Part shown: positions 1 through 12,584 of the stretch, piece by piece | Layout: every line of letters begins with the position of its first letter | Position numbering within the stretch: position 1 is the first letter of the stretch | Assembly (NCBI GenBank): GCA_018857735.1 | Contig: JABMCL010003107.1 | Location: 389,001 to 453,000, forward strand | Length of the DNA stretch: 64,000 nucleotides | Direction of reading: 5' to 3' | Source of the DNA: Alviniconcha marisindica | Taxonomy: Eukaryota; Mollusca; Gastropoda; Provannidae | The notes under the pieces: model-generated | Database searches by the model: none | Told to the model about the DNA's origin: nothing | What the model saw: the letters and a program-made list of their open reading frames with translations, nothing else | Translations under genes and position numbers: made by a program

Positions 1-71
1 GCTAAAACCCGGAGTAAACCGAATCAGAATCCCAATAATAATAGCTACTGGTGCACGGATAAACAAACATT

Positions 72-75
<4 letters not shown>

Positions 76-141
<66 letters not shown>
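76..141. repeat. (CA)n microsatellite
   Basis: An almost pure CA dinucleotide run of about 66 bases. The stretch from 142 to 538 beyond it shows no gene, domain or repeat that I recognise. Confidence 0.95.
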
Positions 142-144
<3 letters not shown>

Positions 145-538
145 TGCGTTCTAAGCTTGTGCGTATCATAAGGCACGATCTGAACCGCAGAGTTCGGCAA
201 AAAGTATGGCAATGATTACAGCTACCACATGTAATTTGTTCGTATCTTCAAAATATAAATAAATGCAGCCACAACATGTCTTGACTCAGAGAATAAGATA
301 GCCTAGTAGTGACTGTAGCGACTACAATGGAGACAATGTCAGTGGTGCCTAGCCAGATTTGAGGACGGGATTTGGTGCCAGCCGTGATAGAGTGGCCTTT
401 ATCACGCAGTCCCCGTGGGTGCGTCGCTGACCTGTGCAATCACAGGCCATTGTAGGCGTACACGGGAGCAGCAACACACGATCAATAATGCCCTCACCCC
501 CTCCACCAGCCACACACACGTGCAAATTGCCGACAGTG

Positions 539-815
539 CCGATACGAGAAACGTAAAGTATTCAGGTAATAGTAGTTACATAGGATTCAAGTGACACACA
601 GCTTACAGCCAGACTACAGTGGATGCACGAGAAACGTAAGGTGTTCAGGTAACAGTAGTTACACAGGATTTAAGTGACACAGCATACAACCAGACCACAA
701 TGGATGCACGAGAAACGTAACGTGTTCAGGTAATAGTAGTTGCCCAGGATTCAGATAACATACAACCAGCCTATGATGGATGCAGGAGGATACGTAGGGT
801 GTTCAGGTAATACTA
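539..815. repeat. 81-bp tandem repeat, about 3.3 copies
   Basis: The block beginning GAGAAACGTAAGGTGTTCAG recurs near 545, 628 and 709, and a decayed fourth start lies near 785. The unit is about 81 bases; the later copies are shorter and more diverged. No coding potential is visible. The region 816-1,295 after it holds no recognisable feature. Confidence 0.8.
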
Positions 816-1295
816 ACAGCCTACGACATTATTGTCAGACACAATAAGGGCAAGGAGATGCTCCGTGTTGACGAATACAACATTAGTCTATTCCCGCCGA
901 AATGAAGGCGGGCACGACAGCCGTGGAGAGCTAGCTCTATTGTTATTGCAAAACAAGGGGAAAGTTTGAACCGTTTCTGAATACAAGAAATGTAAGAAGT
1001 TAGACCTTGTTGACATCCTCTCCAGAACCTACTTGACTAGCCCGATTTACGTCAAATGTAGGTTTACACTTCTAACTGATCATCATGGTTGGAACAGGGT
1101 TGTTTTCCCGTGTCCTGTGATGTAAATATTTTAACATTTGGTTTCTTGTACACTTCACGATCAGCACTTTCATTTTTGACTTCAAACTTGTGCAGGCAAA
1201 ACTGAGTTGCTTCAAAAGCAACAGCAAAATGAAATTACTTGGTGCATTTTGGTTATCGTCACTACATTATTTAATATCTCACGAGTGATGTGATG

Positions 1296-1310
1296 AAGTA
1301 TTACTGCCTA
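1296..1310. repeat. Left target-site duplication of the L1/Tx1-like LINE
   Basis: The 15-base string AAGTATTACTGCCTA occurs here and again at 7,998-8,012, directly after an A-rich tail. The two copies bracket the LINE precisely, as expected from target-primed reverse transcription. Confidence 0.85.
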
Positions 1311-1628
1311 GGACAATGCAGCAGCACCAGAGCAAGGCCCATTCTTGTGCGATTCTTTGATCGTAAGAAGAAAGACAGCGTCATCATCAGTCGACGCAAC
1401 CTCAAGAACAAAGGTATTGTCATCGGGGAAGACTTGACGTATGCGAATTACCAAGTGTTCAGAAAGGCGAGTGAACATTCTGCTACGATGTCGGTGTGGA
1501 GTTCAAATGGGAAAATTCTTGCCAAGGTGAAGAACGGTCGCATTGTTAGAGTGAACATTCACACAGATCTGGATGAAGCTTGTGCCTGTGCTATGTCGGG
1601 AAATGAAATGAGTGCGGATGAAGGATAG
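1311..1628 (+). pseudogene. LINE ORF1 C-terminal fragment (L1 ORF1p-like)
   Basis: A frame of about 105 codons with no N-terminus of its own. It reads RPILVRFFDRKKKDS, then an EDLT motif, then VWSSNGKILAKVKNGR, which resembles the C-terminal nucleic-acid-binding region of L1-type ORF1 proteins (the domain family once called Transposase_22). The apparent upstream start lies in the target-site duplication and is host flank, so this is not a functional start. The frame ends at TAG 1,626-1,628. Confidence 0.7.
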
Positions 1629-1959
1629 ATAAAAACTTGTGTCTTGTGTCGGTGCCTGTGTTCTTGCGCTGTGGAAAGGAAGGGGCAGACTTGACTGTAC
1701 AGAGGTACTACCTTTATTTGTATCGACTTGTTAATAATTATGATGGCACGCATACCCCCCGGCCCCCCTCCCTTCTCGTCCCCTCTCTCTCTCTTCTCTC
1801 TTTCACTTTTGCCACCCCCGCCTCTATTTGGATTTGAATGAAAGAGCCAATACACAGAAGTTAATATCAGTTTTGTTGCGGCATTTGCTACTTGTAAAAA
1901 CCAGGTGATTCCAGGTGGTGTAACAATGCTAACGGATTCTGTTTGTTTGTTTGTTTTTC

Positions 1960-2024
<65 letters not shown>

Positions 2025-2165
2025 GTGAGGGTATTTTTTGTTGTTGTTGTTTGCGTTTGGGTACGGGGGTGGGGGGTGGTGGAGCTCAGCTCGTGTAGAG
2101 TTTTTATGTTAATCCGGGAGAGTGATGTTATATATATATATAGTGTGTGTTTGTGTGTATGTGTA

Positions 2166-2210
<45 letters not shown>

Positions 2211-2937
2211 TTGTTTTGAATGACATGTATTTTGTTGAGTGTCGAGAAGCACGTGATTTTGTGAGTCAAGAAGTGTGCAGTCAACGCTAGAGCGGGCGTG
2301 CTGACATGACAGTGTGTGTGTTTCTCGAGCTCCCTGTCTCTGACGTATGTCCCCCTTTCTAGTTATCCCTTGCTGTGTGATGTGTGCCTTTCATTGCGAT
2401 TGACGTTGTTTGTATCATGCACTCCGGGCAAGCTGTGGGTATCCGCTTTTTCTTTCTTTCTTTTTCCCCCCCCAACTCATATGTACGTTTTGATTTTGTA
2501 TTGCAAAAGCAGGTGAATAGAACATGTGTAATAAATCGTTTTGTGTGTGTGTGCCTTACCAGCAACGATTGTGTCTAAACTGGTGTCAAATGAAAATTGT
2601 ACAAGACAATTTGTTGTTGGGTTTTTTGGTTGTTGTTTTTCATCTGGTGAAGATGACAGCCACGAAACTTATATTTTGCTCATATCCTTAAAAGTCGTGA
2701 CCACAGTAACAAGGAAATCAATGGATATAAAAATGTATGAAAGTTTTTAAAGAGCGCTATTGCGTAATTGTACGTGAATGTTTGATCAGATAAGCAAAAT
2801 TTGTTTTGTAAGATTCGATTTTGTACTTTGAACGATCGAGCTTTTGAATTGGTCCTATGGTTGTCATACAAACTTCATTTGCGATGCTGAAAGCCAAAGG
2901 AGTCTGCCTCCTCTCTTCTCTTCGTGCCCACCCCTAT

Positions 2938-2975
<38 letters not shown>

Positions 2976-3771
2976 CATGCGTGCGTGTGTGCGTGCGAGC
3001 ATGCGTGCGTGTGGGTGTTTGTGTGGGTGTGTGAGTGGGTGCGTGCGTGTGTGCGTGCGAGCATGCGTGCATGCGTGTGCGTGTGTGTTTGGCTCTTCCC
3101 CCCCCCCCCCTTTCCTTGTCCATCTTCTTTTTTCGCTTCGCCCTCCATCGCGTGCGCCCTCTTTCCTTCGCCCCCCACCCCCTCCCGAGAGAAAAGTTGG
3201 AAGCTTGCATCGAGCATTTTGAATGTATGAATGTAAATATTACTGTAAAGCCAAACGTGATGTTTGAAATTAATTTTTGCGCTGCCAGACCAGCGATTTC
3301 ACCAGGAAAACACTTTTTTTTCTTCTTCTTCATCTTCCCCCCCACCCCCCTTTCCCCCATAATTCTTTGTCTTAGATATTCCTTGTTGGACTATATTGAT
3401 CTGTACATCATGTATTTTTTCTGTGTATTTGTTTGCGTGTTTTTTTGTTTTATCTTGACAGCAACGGCCACTGTATATATGACCACGTGCATACTGAACA
3501 ATGGTTTTAACTTTATACGACGTTTGCATGTGCCTGTGCCAGCACTCTGTAATGCTTGGCCAATGAAGAATACTGACATAGATGTGATTTTTAGTTATCT
3601 CGCTAGGTGCGTGCTGAATGTACATGTAGTTCACAGTGTGGCTCTTTTCCCATTGGCATTGTATTGGAGTTTTGTGAACTTTGTTAACATAGTAGTGTTG
3701 TTTGTTTTGTTTGTCCTAGTTATTGCTGCCTGTGGAAGGTGGTCTCCTTGCTATAGTACCAAACTTGGACA
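1629..3771 (+). other. ORF1-ORF2 spacer of the LINE, microsatellite-rich
   Basis: About 2.1 kb with no sustained LINE-like coding. It carries CT runs at about 1,965-2,025 and 2,170-2,205, a GT/GTGC run at about 2,938-3,090, and pyrimidine-rich blocks near 3,100 and 3,310. The long open frames here on either strand are translations of these simple repeats. L1 elements usually have a much shorter inter-ORF gap, so this length is unusual. Confidence 0.6.
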
Positions 3772-6700
3772 ATGAGTAATACTGTTAAGATTGTTTCAGT
3801 GAACTGCCAGGGCCTCTCCGACCCGCGTAAACGAAGAGATGTGTTTCATTACTTAAGACAAAAATCATACTCTATAATATATATCTATTGCAGGATACTC
3901 ATTTTGACCCAAAAATGGAGAATTGTATTCGGGCTGAGTGGGGATATAAGTCTTACTTTGCATCGTATAACTCAAACTCGAGAGGTGTTGCTATATTATT
4001 CAACAATAATTTAGAATTGTTAGAGAAAAAAGTGTACAAGGATATCTTAGGAAACTACATATTTGTTACTGTAACAATAATGGGTGGGATTTTTTGATAG
4101 TCAGTCTGTATGGGCCTAACCGTGATGATCCAGAGACGGTTTTACGCTGAACTTGAAGAACGGATAAACGATGTTGGTTTTGAAAACATTATTATTGGAG
4201 GTGACTGGAATTTAGTCTTGGACTATACATTAGACTATTACAATTATAAGCACCATAATAATATCAAAGCACAAGAACAGGTGGACAATCTAATGATAAA
4301 TCTTGACCTTTTGGATATCTGGAGGGAACTTTATCCCGAAATGAGAAGATACACATGGCGTCGAAATACACCGCTTCAGCAAAGTAGACTCGATTTTTTC
4401 TTGATTTCAGACCTTCTGTCCACCTTTGTTACAAATGCCGACATTAAGGCTGGGTACAGAACAGATCATTCTATGATCACACTGACGTTGACATTAGGGA
4501 AAGAGTCTAAAAACAAACTATTGTGGAAATTTAATAATTCTTTATTGAAAGATAAACTCTTTGCGGAAGAAATTAATGACGTTATAAAAGCTGTAGTTGA
4601 AGAGTATGCAGCTTTACCATACATACGGGAACAGCTTTCCAAAATTCCGAAATGTGACATTCAATTTGTTATATCAGACCAGCTGTTTTTAGATGTATTA
4701 TTAATGAAAATTAGATCAAAGACAATTTCCTGTGCTGCAATGAAAAAACGTCTGGATGAAAAAAAGGAAGAAGATTTAGAAAACAGTATTCAAAGTTTAG
4801 AAGCTAAGATAGTTTTGACTGAAAATGAAAAAAGGAAGTTAGAGCAGGACAAGCAAGAGTTAGTCGCGATAAGAGACAAGAGAATGGAAGGAGTCTTGCT
4901 TCGCTCGAGAGCGAGATGGATTGCCGACGGTGAAAAGATTACAAAATACTTTTGTGGACTCGAGAAATGTAATTATATAAGTAAACAAATGACCAAACTT
5001 ACATTGAATAATGGAGAAGAAATATATGAAAGCAAGGACATTATTAAAGAAGTAAAAGCGTTTTACGAAAGATTATATTCTGAAAGACAAGTAGAAGACT
5101 GCGAAATATTAGATATGGCTCAAGATATTCCTATGCTGACTTTGCAGGAAAAGACTTCGCTGGAAGGGGAAATTACTTTAGCTGAAGCAAGTCTTGCGCT
5201 TAAAAATATGAAAAATTACAAAAGCCCTGGCTCCGATGGTTTTACAGCTGAATTTTTTAAGTTCTTTTGGTTGCAGCTGGGTTCCTTTGTTGTTAGATCA
5301 CTAAATGATGGTTTTAGAAAAGGTGAATTATCAACAACACAGAAAGAGAGATAAATCAAAAGACTTAATCAAAAACTGGAGGCCAATCTCACTTCTTAAT
5401 GTTGTTTATAAAATTGGATCTGCATGTATTGCCAAGCGTTTAAAAAGCGTTCTTCCTTCTTTGATCAATGAGGCCAAACTGGGTTTATGGCCAACAGATA
5501 TATTGGAGATAACATTCGATTGATATATGATCTTATTAGTTACTTGTATAGAGAAAATAAACCTGGGTTACTCTTGTGCTTAGACTTTGAGAAAGCCTTT
5601 GATTCTGTTGACTGGAAATTTATGTTTAAAGTTCTACATGCTTTTGGTTTTGGGCCAGATATATGTCAGTGGATATCTACGTTTTATAAAGATATAAAGT
5701 CATCTGTCACGGTTAATGGACAGTTATCACAATGGTTCGCTATTCAGAGGGGATGTAGACAAGGGGATCCGATATCACCATATTTGTTTATTTTATGTGT
5801 AGAGATACTTGCCATTATGATCAGACAAAATAAGCATATAAAAGGTATCTTTATAGGAGAAACTGAATACAAAATTTCACAATATGCAGATGATACTGAA
5901 ATTACGCTGGAAGGTGACAAAAATTCATTTGAAGAAACAGTTAAGACCATCAACACATTCGGAAAAGCATCAGGTCTCTTCTTAAATGCGGGGAAGACCA
6001 GTGCCATATGGCTCGGCAATAAACGAAATTCTCCTGTTAAATATATGCCACATTTGCAAATGGAATGGAACCCACCTAAATTTAAGATACTTGGTATATG
6101 GTTTACTAACGACTTAAAAGAGTGTGAGGTACTCACCTTTAGTGATAAATTTTCGGAAATACGAGCTTTGTACAAAGTATGGTTAAAGAGACAAATAACA
6201 CCACTAGGCAGAGTAGCAGTTCTAAAATCGTTGATTCTATCTAAGATTATTCACCTATGGATGTTATTGCCAAACCCACCAGACAACCTTGTTAACGAAT
6301 TGCAGAAGACAGTGTTTCAGTTTGTGTGGAATAGAAAACAGGACAGGATAAGCAGAAAAATAGCCGTCAGATCCATCGCGAAAGGAGGGCTTGGGATACC
6401 GAACATAAAAACTTATATTAATGCACTGAAGTTAATTTGGATTCGGAAATTAAAAACAAGTGAGCACAAGTGGAAAGGCATAATTAAATCAACTTATCCT
6501 AAAATGGCGTTGTTTGAACAACTGGGATCAAGCCTTCACTTTCAGGAACATGAAGTTAATAAGTTTTGGAGTCACGTATTTATGGCATATAAAGAGTTCG
6601 GTAAACAAATACTTGTAGAAAATTCAGAACAGCTAGTTGCTGAGCCAATCTTCTGCAATCAGAATATCCTAGTTCGAAACAGAATTATTTTTTTATAAAA

Positions 6701-7496
6701 ATTGGATTGACAAAGGCGTGTGTCACATTAAAAATATATTGAATGACAATGGCACATTTATGTCATTTAAAATTTTAAAGAAAAATTCGGAATTAAGACA
6801 GATTACATTACATATATTGGATGTGTGCAAGCTATCAAAAGCTACATACGTAAAACAGAAATAACAGTGGAGGGTAAACATTCAGCAGATTTAATTAAGA
6901 CGCTTAAGACGATTTATAATCAACAAAAAGGCTCACGCCTTTATTATGAGGTACTTACGCAAAATATAACTAGACCTAACTGTTGTGACAAGTGGGAAGC
7001 TAAGCTAAATAAAAATATTAATTGGTGTATCACCTTTAAGAAAACGCAACAGATTCAAGAAATAAAACTGAAATGGTTTCAAATAAGACTAGTACATAGA
7101 ATAATTGCTACTAATGTTGTTTTAATGCACATGGGAATTGAAAATGATATTACTTGCTCTTTTTGTCGACAAGACCGAGACTCAATTAACCATATATTTT
7201 GGTCATGTACATACGTGAGGTCATTTTGGGAACAATTCCAGATTGTAATTAATGCTGGCTGTTCAAATGCGAGATCAGTTACACTTAATGAAAATATTGT
7301 ACTGTTTCGTCAGGACATCAATTTTAAATCAGATAACACCTTTGATTTGATTATTTTGCAAGCAAAGTTCTTTATTTATAAGTGTAAAATTAACAAGACT
7401 ATACCACACTTGCATTTGTTCAAACGTTATTTAAAAACTAACTTTGAGGTGTACAAATATAATGCAAAACTGAATATGTCATATGATAAGATGTAG
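3772..7496 (+). pseudogene. LINE ORF2: endonuclease and reverse transcriptase, frameshifted
   Basis: ORF2 starts at ATG 3,772 with an endonuclease core: VNCQGL, LQDTHF (most relatives have LQETH), GGDWN, RLDFFLISD and TDHSMI. Reverse transcriptase blocks follow: SPGSDGFTAEF, NWRPISLLN, LDFEKAFDSVDW, GCRQGDPISPYLF and the active-site YADD (FADD in most LINEs). Near the C-terminus a CCHC cluster, CSFCRQDRDSINHIFWSC, is visible around 7,156-7,209. The frame is broken near 3,890, 4,095-4,130, 5,340, 5,475 and 6,690, each of which a small indel would explain. Every block is otherwise well preserved, suggesting a fairly young but inactive copy. The stop is at 7,494-7,496. Confidence 0.85.
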
Positions 7497-7700
7497 TTGA
7501 ATGGTGTCCGTACCAGCAGCTGATTGACGTATAGACTATGTCATAGATAGTAAATGCTAAGTGACACGATGTACAACATACATACACGCATTCAGGCACT
7601 TATACATTGTTCGCATACACATACTATTTAAGTGCTTTTTTGTTAGGATCGTCGTTGATCTGTTTGCTGGGCCGTTTAATTGCTTGAATTTTAGTTTGGA

Positions 7701-7705
<5 letters not shown>

Positions 7706-7780
<75 letters not shown>

Positions 7781-7840
7781 CGTGTGCGTGCGGGCGGATG
7801 GGCGGGCGTGCATGCGTGCGTGAGTGCGTGCGTGTGTGTT
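7706..7840. repeat. (GT)n microsatellite in the LINE 3' region
   Basis: A GT run of about 70 bases grades into GTGC and GGGC variants. It lies inside the LINE 3' untranslated part. Opposite-frame open frames here are repeat translations. Confidence 0.9.
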
Positions 7841-7997
7841 TGTCTCCCTCTCCTATTTCCCCCCCAATATAATTCATTTTTGTTATGTTTACTGAACTCT
7901 TTTTGCTGATGACTATTTAGTTTATTATAAGCACTGTCACAATATTGCTGTAAGTTGCATAAAAACTGGAATAAAACATGACCCAAAAAACAAAAAA

Positions 7998-8012
7998 AAG
8001 TATTACTGCCTA
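7998..8012. repeat. Right target-site duplication of the LINE
   Basis: The second copy of AAGTATTACTGCCTA, directly after the tail ACCCAAAAAACAAAAAAA. The first copy is at 1,296-1,310. Confidence 0.85.
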
Positions 8013-9519
8013 AGAATATTTAGAAGTCACTTTAGAAGGACAAGAAATCACTCGCCCTGTCTTTCTGTGTTTCGAACCTGAGTACATGGTTGTTCCGAAG
8101 CTGAGCTGTGCCGTGTTCCGATCCACTGAGAGCACTTTCGAGACGATTTTTCTTCTTGACAATTAACATAAACCACGCCAGAAATTTTTTGGACGATTTG
8201 ACGATTCTGTGCTACAGATGGAGGCAAGTAACGTGAATCTAACTGAACTACTTCTTTCGATTTTCGCCGAATGGAGATATTACACCCCATTGAAACAAAG
8301 ACATCTCCTCGTGTCATGTTGTGTAAAAAGTGAGCAACAAACAAACATTTCTAACAAAGTCTCAGGTTATTATTGGGATTCTGATAAGCTGGTCAGTTCG
8401 CAGGACTATTTGCAAATTCGAGAATAGACTCTACATCTGTAAGTTTTCCTGTGAAAGTTTTCCTGTGAATGATGAGCTGTTTGAATTAACCAAACTTGTT
8501 CCCGAAGTCGCAAAATGTTTCCAGGACTGTGCTAATGTTTCACCAGCTTATAGTGAATGGTAAGTTCCCTGTTGACAATAATCATAGCATTCCGACTCTT
8601 GCTTCCTGTGGCGGATCAGGTTGCTTTTCTGCACATACTTATGATGTTCCGCATTCTGGCTGATTGAGTTTAGCGGTGTTGCACTGAGTTGTTTCATGCT
8701 TTCTCGCTTGGGATGTATCGCTTATCAAACCGGAAGACTCGTTCAACCTATTGTTCAGGGCAATTTTTCATTCAGTGTCATGGGTCAGAAGGCTTGTGAA
8801 TAGAATAACGGTTTGTAGACTCGCTCAGTAAATGTAGTCCTGGATACTGAAAATACACTGAACCAAACGGGTCATACAAGTTTAGTGTGCTCTGCATTTA
8901 CCCGTACCTGTTTATGGTAGCTGCGTACTTGCATTTGTTTGGTGCAGTTACGTCACGATCGAACAGTAGTGCCATGAAATATCACACCGGAATTCACACA
9001 CACACACACACACACATACACACTCACACACACACACACACGCCGAGGCACGCATACAATGCATTATATACATAATTTACACATACACGCAGTGGTCTGT
9101 TGTTCCCCTGTTTACTTAATATTCGCGGGTAGACAAAGGGATATGATTGAGTATCTAAAAGGCGTACCCCACACGGAGAGAGTGTAAACATTGTGACGAA
9201 GGCCCTTTGGTGGTGACGACAACTGTGTGCAATGGCTGTTGTCGTTAAGACGGCCCGAGACGGAGTGAAGGCACAAAGGGCGTTGTGGCAGCCAGTAAAC
9301 GAACAATTACCCGGTTGGCTGGATAGCACAGCTAAGTGTCTGGCTTGAGTAGTCGTAGCCGGCAGGTAGCTCTTAACTCGGGGTATGGATACATAAACCC
9401 GCTTTGGTTAGCACCCAGGTTTTCCCTACCGCTCCCACCTCCACCATCACCGACCCTTCCCTCCCACCCCCTCGTCTGCTTTTCCCAGTAGAAGGATACA
9501 CTGATTGATTGATGATCGC
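8013..9519. other. Unassigned intergenic DNA
   Basis: No gene or domain is recognisable on either strand. A short CA run lies at about 8,996-9,041. The open frames are short and show no family resemblance. Confidence 0.5.
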
Positions 9520-9880
9520 TTATACAGCGCTATTCTCCGCTCTCTTGAGCAGACTCACTGCGCTCGCATGTGGTTCTACATTAGTGACTGGCTTTTTATA
9601 GCGCGTTGTTGTTGTTTTTAATATCCTCCGAATTGGTGTACTTACAGCGCTGGCATGGCTGGTGCCACATGAAACTGCTGCCGTCTCGGCGCACGTTCTG
9701 TGTACACCATACAACCATGCTCCAAGTCACTTCATGCAAAGCCACATACGCAAGGTGTATGCGTGTTTAGCTGTAACCTGCCACCTGCACTTTTGGCAGA
9801 ATGACCGGGATCTTTTACGTGCTACTGCGGTAACACGGGGTGGAACGGATACCGAAATAAGAGTCAGCACAGAAAGTTAG
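9520..9880 (+). repeat. Dispersed repeat, copy 1 (pair of 16,590-16,930)
   Basis: The blocks CTGGTGCCACATGAAAC, GCTGCCGTCTCGG, GGTGTATGCGT and TTTAGCTGTAACCTGCCACC occur here in the same order as in the copy near 16.7 kb. A GATTGATTGATGATCGC stretch precedes it. The two copies are diverged with indels. It looks like an interspersed element of unknown class. 9,890-10,300 after it shows nothing I recognise. Confidence 0.65.
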
Positions 9881-10304
9881 TGTATTACCTACACGCATGC
9901 TTACATTACAGATTTTGAACAAATCGAAGAGGAGTAGCGAAAGGTGAAAATCATGTACACGCAGGAGTGGCTTTACAGCACATACTTTTAACCGAGTAGT
10001 GACACTGTAGAAATTGATCTCCGTCGGAGATTTATTCCTACGTGACCGTGGCGACTGATATTCCTTGTATACAACAATAAACCCCTGGTTTTGTTGGACT
10101 ACATTCCTTTAAAATTAGGTATTGTATTCCCAGATGATTCATTTCCACTTTTGCCACTATTACATTTTCCCCCTTTTAGCCACAAGCTCTTTTATTTCCT
10201 TAAACACAGCTGAGTGCCAGCTTTTAAACAAAAAGAGAGAAGAAAACACAAAAGAGTCGTAGACAGCAGGTAAAATCCCTGACTTACGATCACGGACTAG
10301 CGGC

Positions 10305-10962
10305 CCACTGATCGCCTCTACGGCCCACTGATCGCCACTGCATGGCTAGCGGCCCGCCACTGATCGCCACTACATGGCTAGCGGCCCACTGATCGCTACT
10401 GCATGGCTAGCGGCCCACTGATTTGCATGCTCTGCCTATTCGCTAAAGCGGCCCACTGATCGCCAGCTAGCAAGATGAGCAAGCGGCCCACTGATCGCCA
10501 CTACATGGCTAGCGGCCCACGGTCGCCACTGCATGGCTAGCGGCCCACTGATCGCCACAACATGGCTAGCGGCCCACTGATCGCCACTGCATGGCTAGCG
10601 GCCCACTGATCCCCTACATGGCTAGCGGCCCACTGATCGCCACTGCATGGCTAGCGGCCCACTGATCGCCACTACATGGCTAGCGGCCCCACGATCGCCA
10701 CTGCATGGCAAGCGGCCCACTGATCGCCATGGCTAGCGGCCCACTGATCGCCACTGCATGGCTAGCGGCCCACTGATCGCCACTACATGGCTAGCGGCCC
10801 ACTGTCGCCATGCATGGCTAGCGGCCCATGATCGCCACTACATGGCTAGCGGCCCACTGATCGCCACTGCATGGCTAGCGGCCCAGTGATCGCCACTACA
10901 TGGCTAGCGGCCAACTGATCGCCACTGCATGGCTAGCGGCCCACTGATTGCCACAACATGAC
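10305..10962. repeat. 29-bp minisatellite, about 23 copies
   Basis: The core GCGGCCCACTGATCGCC is followed by a CATGGCTA joint and recurs about 23 times with a 29-base unit. Adjacent units tend to alternate between ACTGCATGG and ACTACATGG, so the array has a partial 58-base dimer structure. A few units are shortened or disrupted, such as those near 10,420-10,480. It is direct repetition without unique spacers, so it is a satellite and not a CRISPR array. Confidence 0.95.
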
Positions 10963-11118
10963 GTTGACGCTGATGCTGAGCAGGTTTGCCACTAATAGCA
11001 GCGACATTTTGAGACATTCCAGTAAGCCAGTAGCGTTGAAGAGGTGCGTTGCTGCCATAGAAATGTAAACGTTACTGCTTTAATCCATGTGGAGAAATAT
11101 AATATTCTGCATTGGTAA

Positions 11119-11119
<1 letters not shown>

Positions 11120-11191
<72 letters not shown>
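11120..11191. repeat. (CT)n microsatellite
   Basis: A pure CT run of about 70 bases. The interval 11,192-11,450 is unassigned apart from an AGGGCGCTGTACAAATTCC stretch near 11,262 that resembles the tails of CR1/L2-like LINEs. Confidence 0.9.
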
Positions 11192-11195
<4 letters not shown>

Positions 11196-11451
11196 TCCTG
11201 TGTAACTATTGATGCGTTTTATATTTTTGTGCAAGTAACTCCTAAAGCGCTTAAGTTGCTGAGGGCGCTGTACAAATTCCATATTGTTATTATGGTGATG
11301 ATTATGCAGGGACGAGGGTGGGGGCGTAATGGTTACAGTAATGTGAGTGAGTCAAGTCGTTCATGCTGGCTATGGCAGTCGTGGAATACCGGCTATACTG
11401 ATGTGTCGCTGACAATATTAGCTAAACTTAAAATGTTGACAATGTTAGTAA

Positions 11452-11499
<48 letters not shown>

Positions 11500-11569
11500 G
11501 CACGAATGCACGTACGCACACACACATATACACGCGCGCGCGCGCACACACACACACACACTCTATAAC

Positions 11570-11652
<83 letters not shown>

Positions 11653-11666
11653 CACACACACACACA

Positions 11667-11702
<36 letters not shown>

Positions 11703-11742
11703 ACACACACACACTCTCTCTCTCTCTCTCTCTCTCTCTCTT

Positions 11743-11774
<32 letters not shown>

Positions 11775-11777
11775 CAC

Positions 11778-11838
<61 letters not shown>

Positions 11839-11866
11839 CACACACTCGCTCGCTCGCTCGCTCGCA
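11452..11866. repeat. Compound CA/CG/CT microsatellite
   Basis: Alternating blocks of CA, GCAC, CGCG and CT extend for over 400 bases, ending in a CTCG run. Open frames over it on both strands are repeat artefacts. Confidence 0.95.
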
Positions 11867-12167
11867 GCCGGATCGTGTGTCGGGCAGTCTCACTGACACA
11901 AACACGACTGACATGCAATACAAATGTCAGCCAATTTGATGACATTAAGCCCCACAACAGCAGCAGCAGCAACTGACACAGCACGCAGTGCAACATATCT
12001 TTCCATTTCAGGACCTGCACTGCTTCGACAGAAGAACGTTTTGCCTGATTTCTTGATTGCTTTAAACAAATAAAATGTTTTTATTAGACGCAGAAATTAC
12101 CAACCGTGAAGACAGACAACGTTTTGGAGTGAAAACCAGCACAACACGTACTCACCTGTGAAAGGTG

Positions 12168-12236
<69 letters not shown>
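12168..12236. repeat. (CT)n microsatellite
   Basis: A pure CT run of about 68 bases. Confidence 0.9.
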
Positions 12237-12242
<6 letters not shown>

Positions 12243-12584
12243 GACCACTGCAGCCCCATGCCGCACAACATGAGATGTTATTCCAACTAAACCCCCACAG
12301 TTTAAGTCGGCGAAAAAAAGATAATAGAGAGAGATGTCACGCTTGGATAGGTCACGTTTGGACCATGGACCTCTATGGACCATGGCTTGGACCGTAGCAC
12401 CTCCGCGACAGAGCACTGATGAACACTTTCGATAAGCGATGTATTTTTTGATCAGTAGTTCGGACCAGGCTTTTGGAAGTTATCAAAACGGGTGTTGCGG
12501 CACGTTTTGTCACTACGGAAGGTGACAAAACGTGTTAAATTTGATGCACTGCCAGCAACAATATAATCTGTCTTCCCGCGTGTG

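Larger units (their letters stand above)
1311..7997 (+). mobile_element. L1/Tx1-like non-LTR retrotransposon, 5'-truncated
   Basis: A single LINE insertion of about 6.7 kb on the plus strand. In order it holds the 3' end of ORF1 (1,311-1,628), a long non-coding spacer rich in microsatellites (1,629-3,771), an ORF2 encoding an apurinic-type endonuclease, a reverse transcriptase and a CCHC motif (3,772-7,496), a 3' untranslated part with a GT run (7,497-7,980), and an A-rich tail. Identical 15-base direct repeats flank it. The ORF1 frame opens right after the left duplication, so the copy is 5'-truncated inside ORF1. The Tx1-like branch of the L1 group is inferred from the reverse transcriptase style and the C-terminal CCHC; clade placement would need a phylogeny. 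Confidence 0.85.

Noticed and set aside
1559..2284. 241-residue minus-strand frame in the LINE
   Set aside because: Rich in Arg-Glu from the GA/CT runs and antisense to the LINE; no domain.
8209..8563. Small plus-strand gene of 72-77 residues
   Set aside because: No start context, splice or domain support, and overlapping frames are equally long.
10305..10962. Regular spaced repeat resembling a CRISPR array
   Set aside because: Units abut directly with no unique spacers, the genome is animal, and no cas genes are present. It is a minisatellite.
11112..12020. 275-residue frame and several antisense frames
   Set aside because: Composed of simple-repeat translation over the compound microsatellite.
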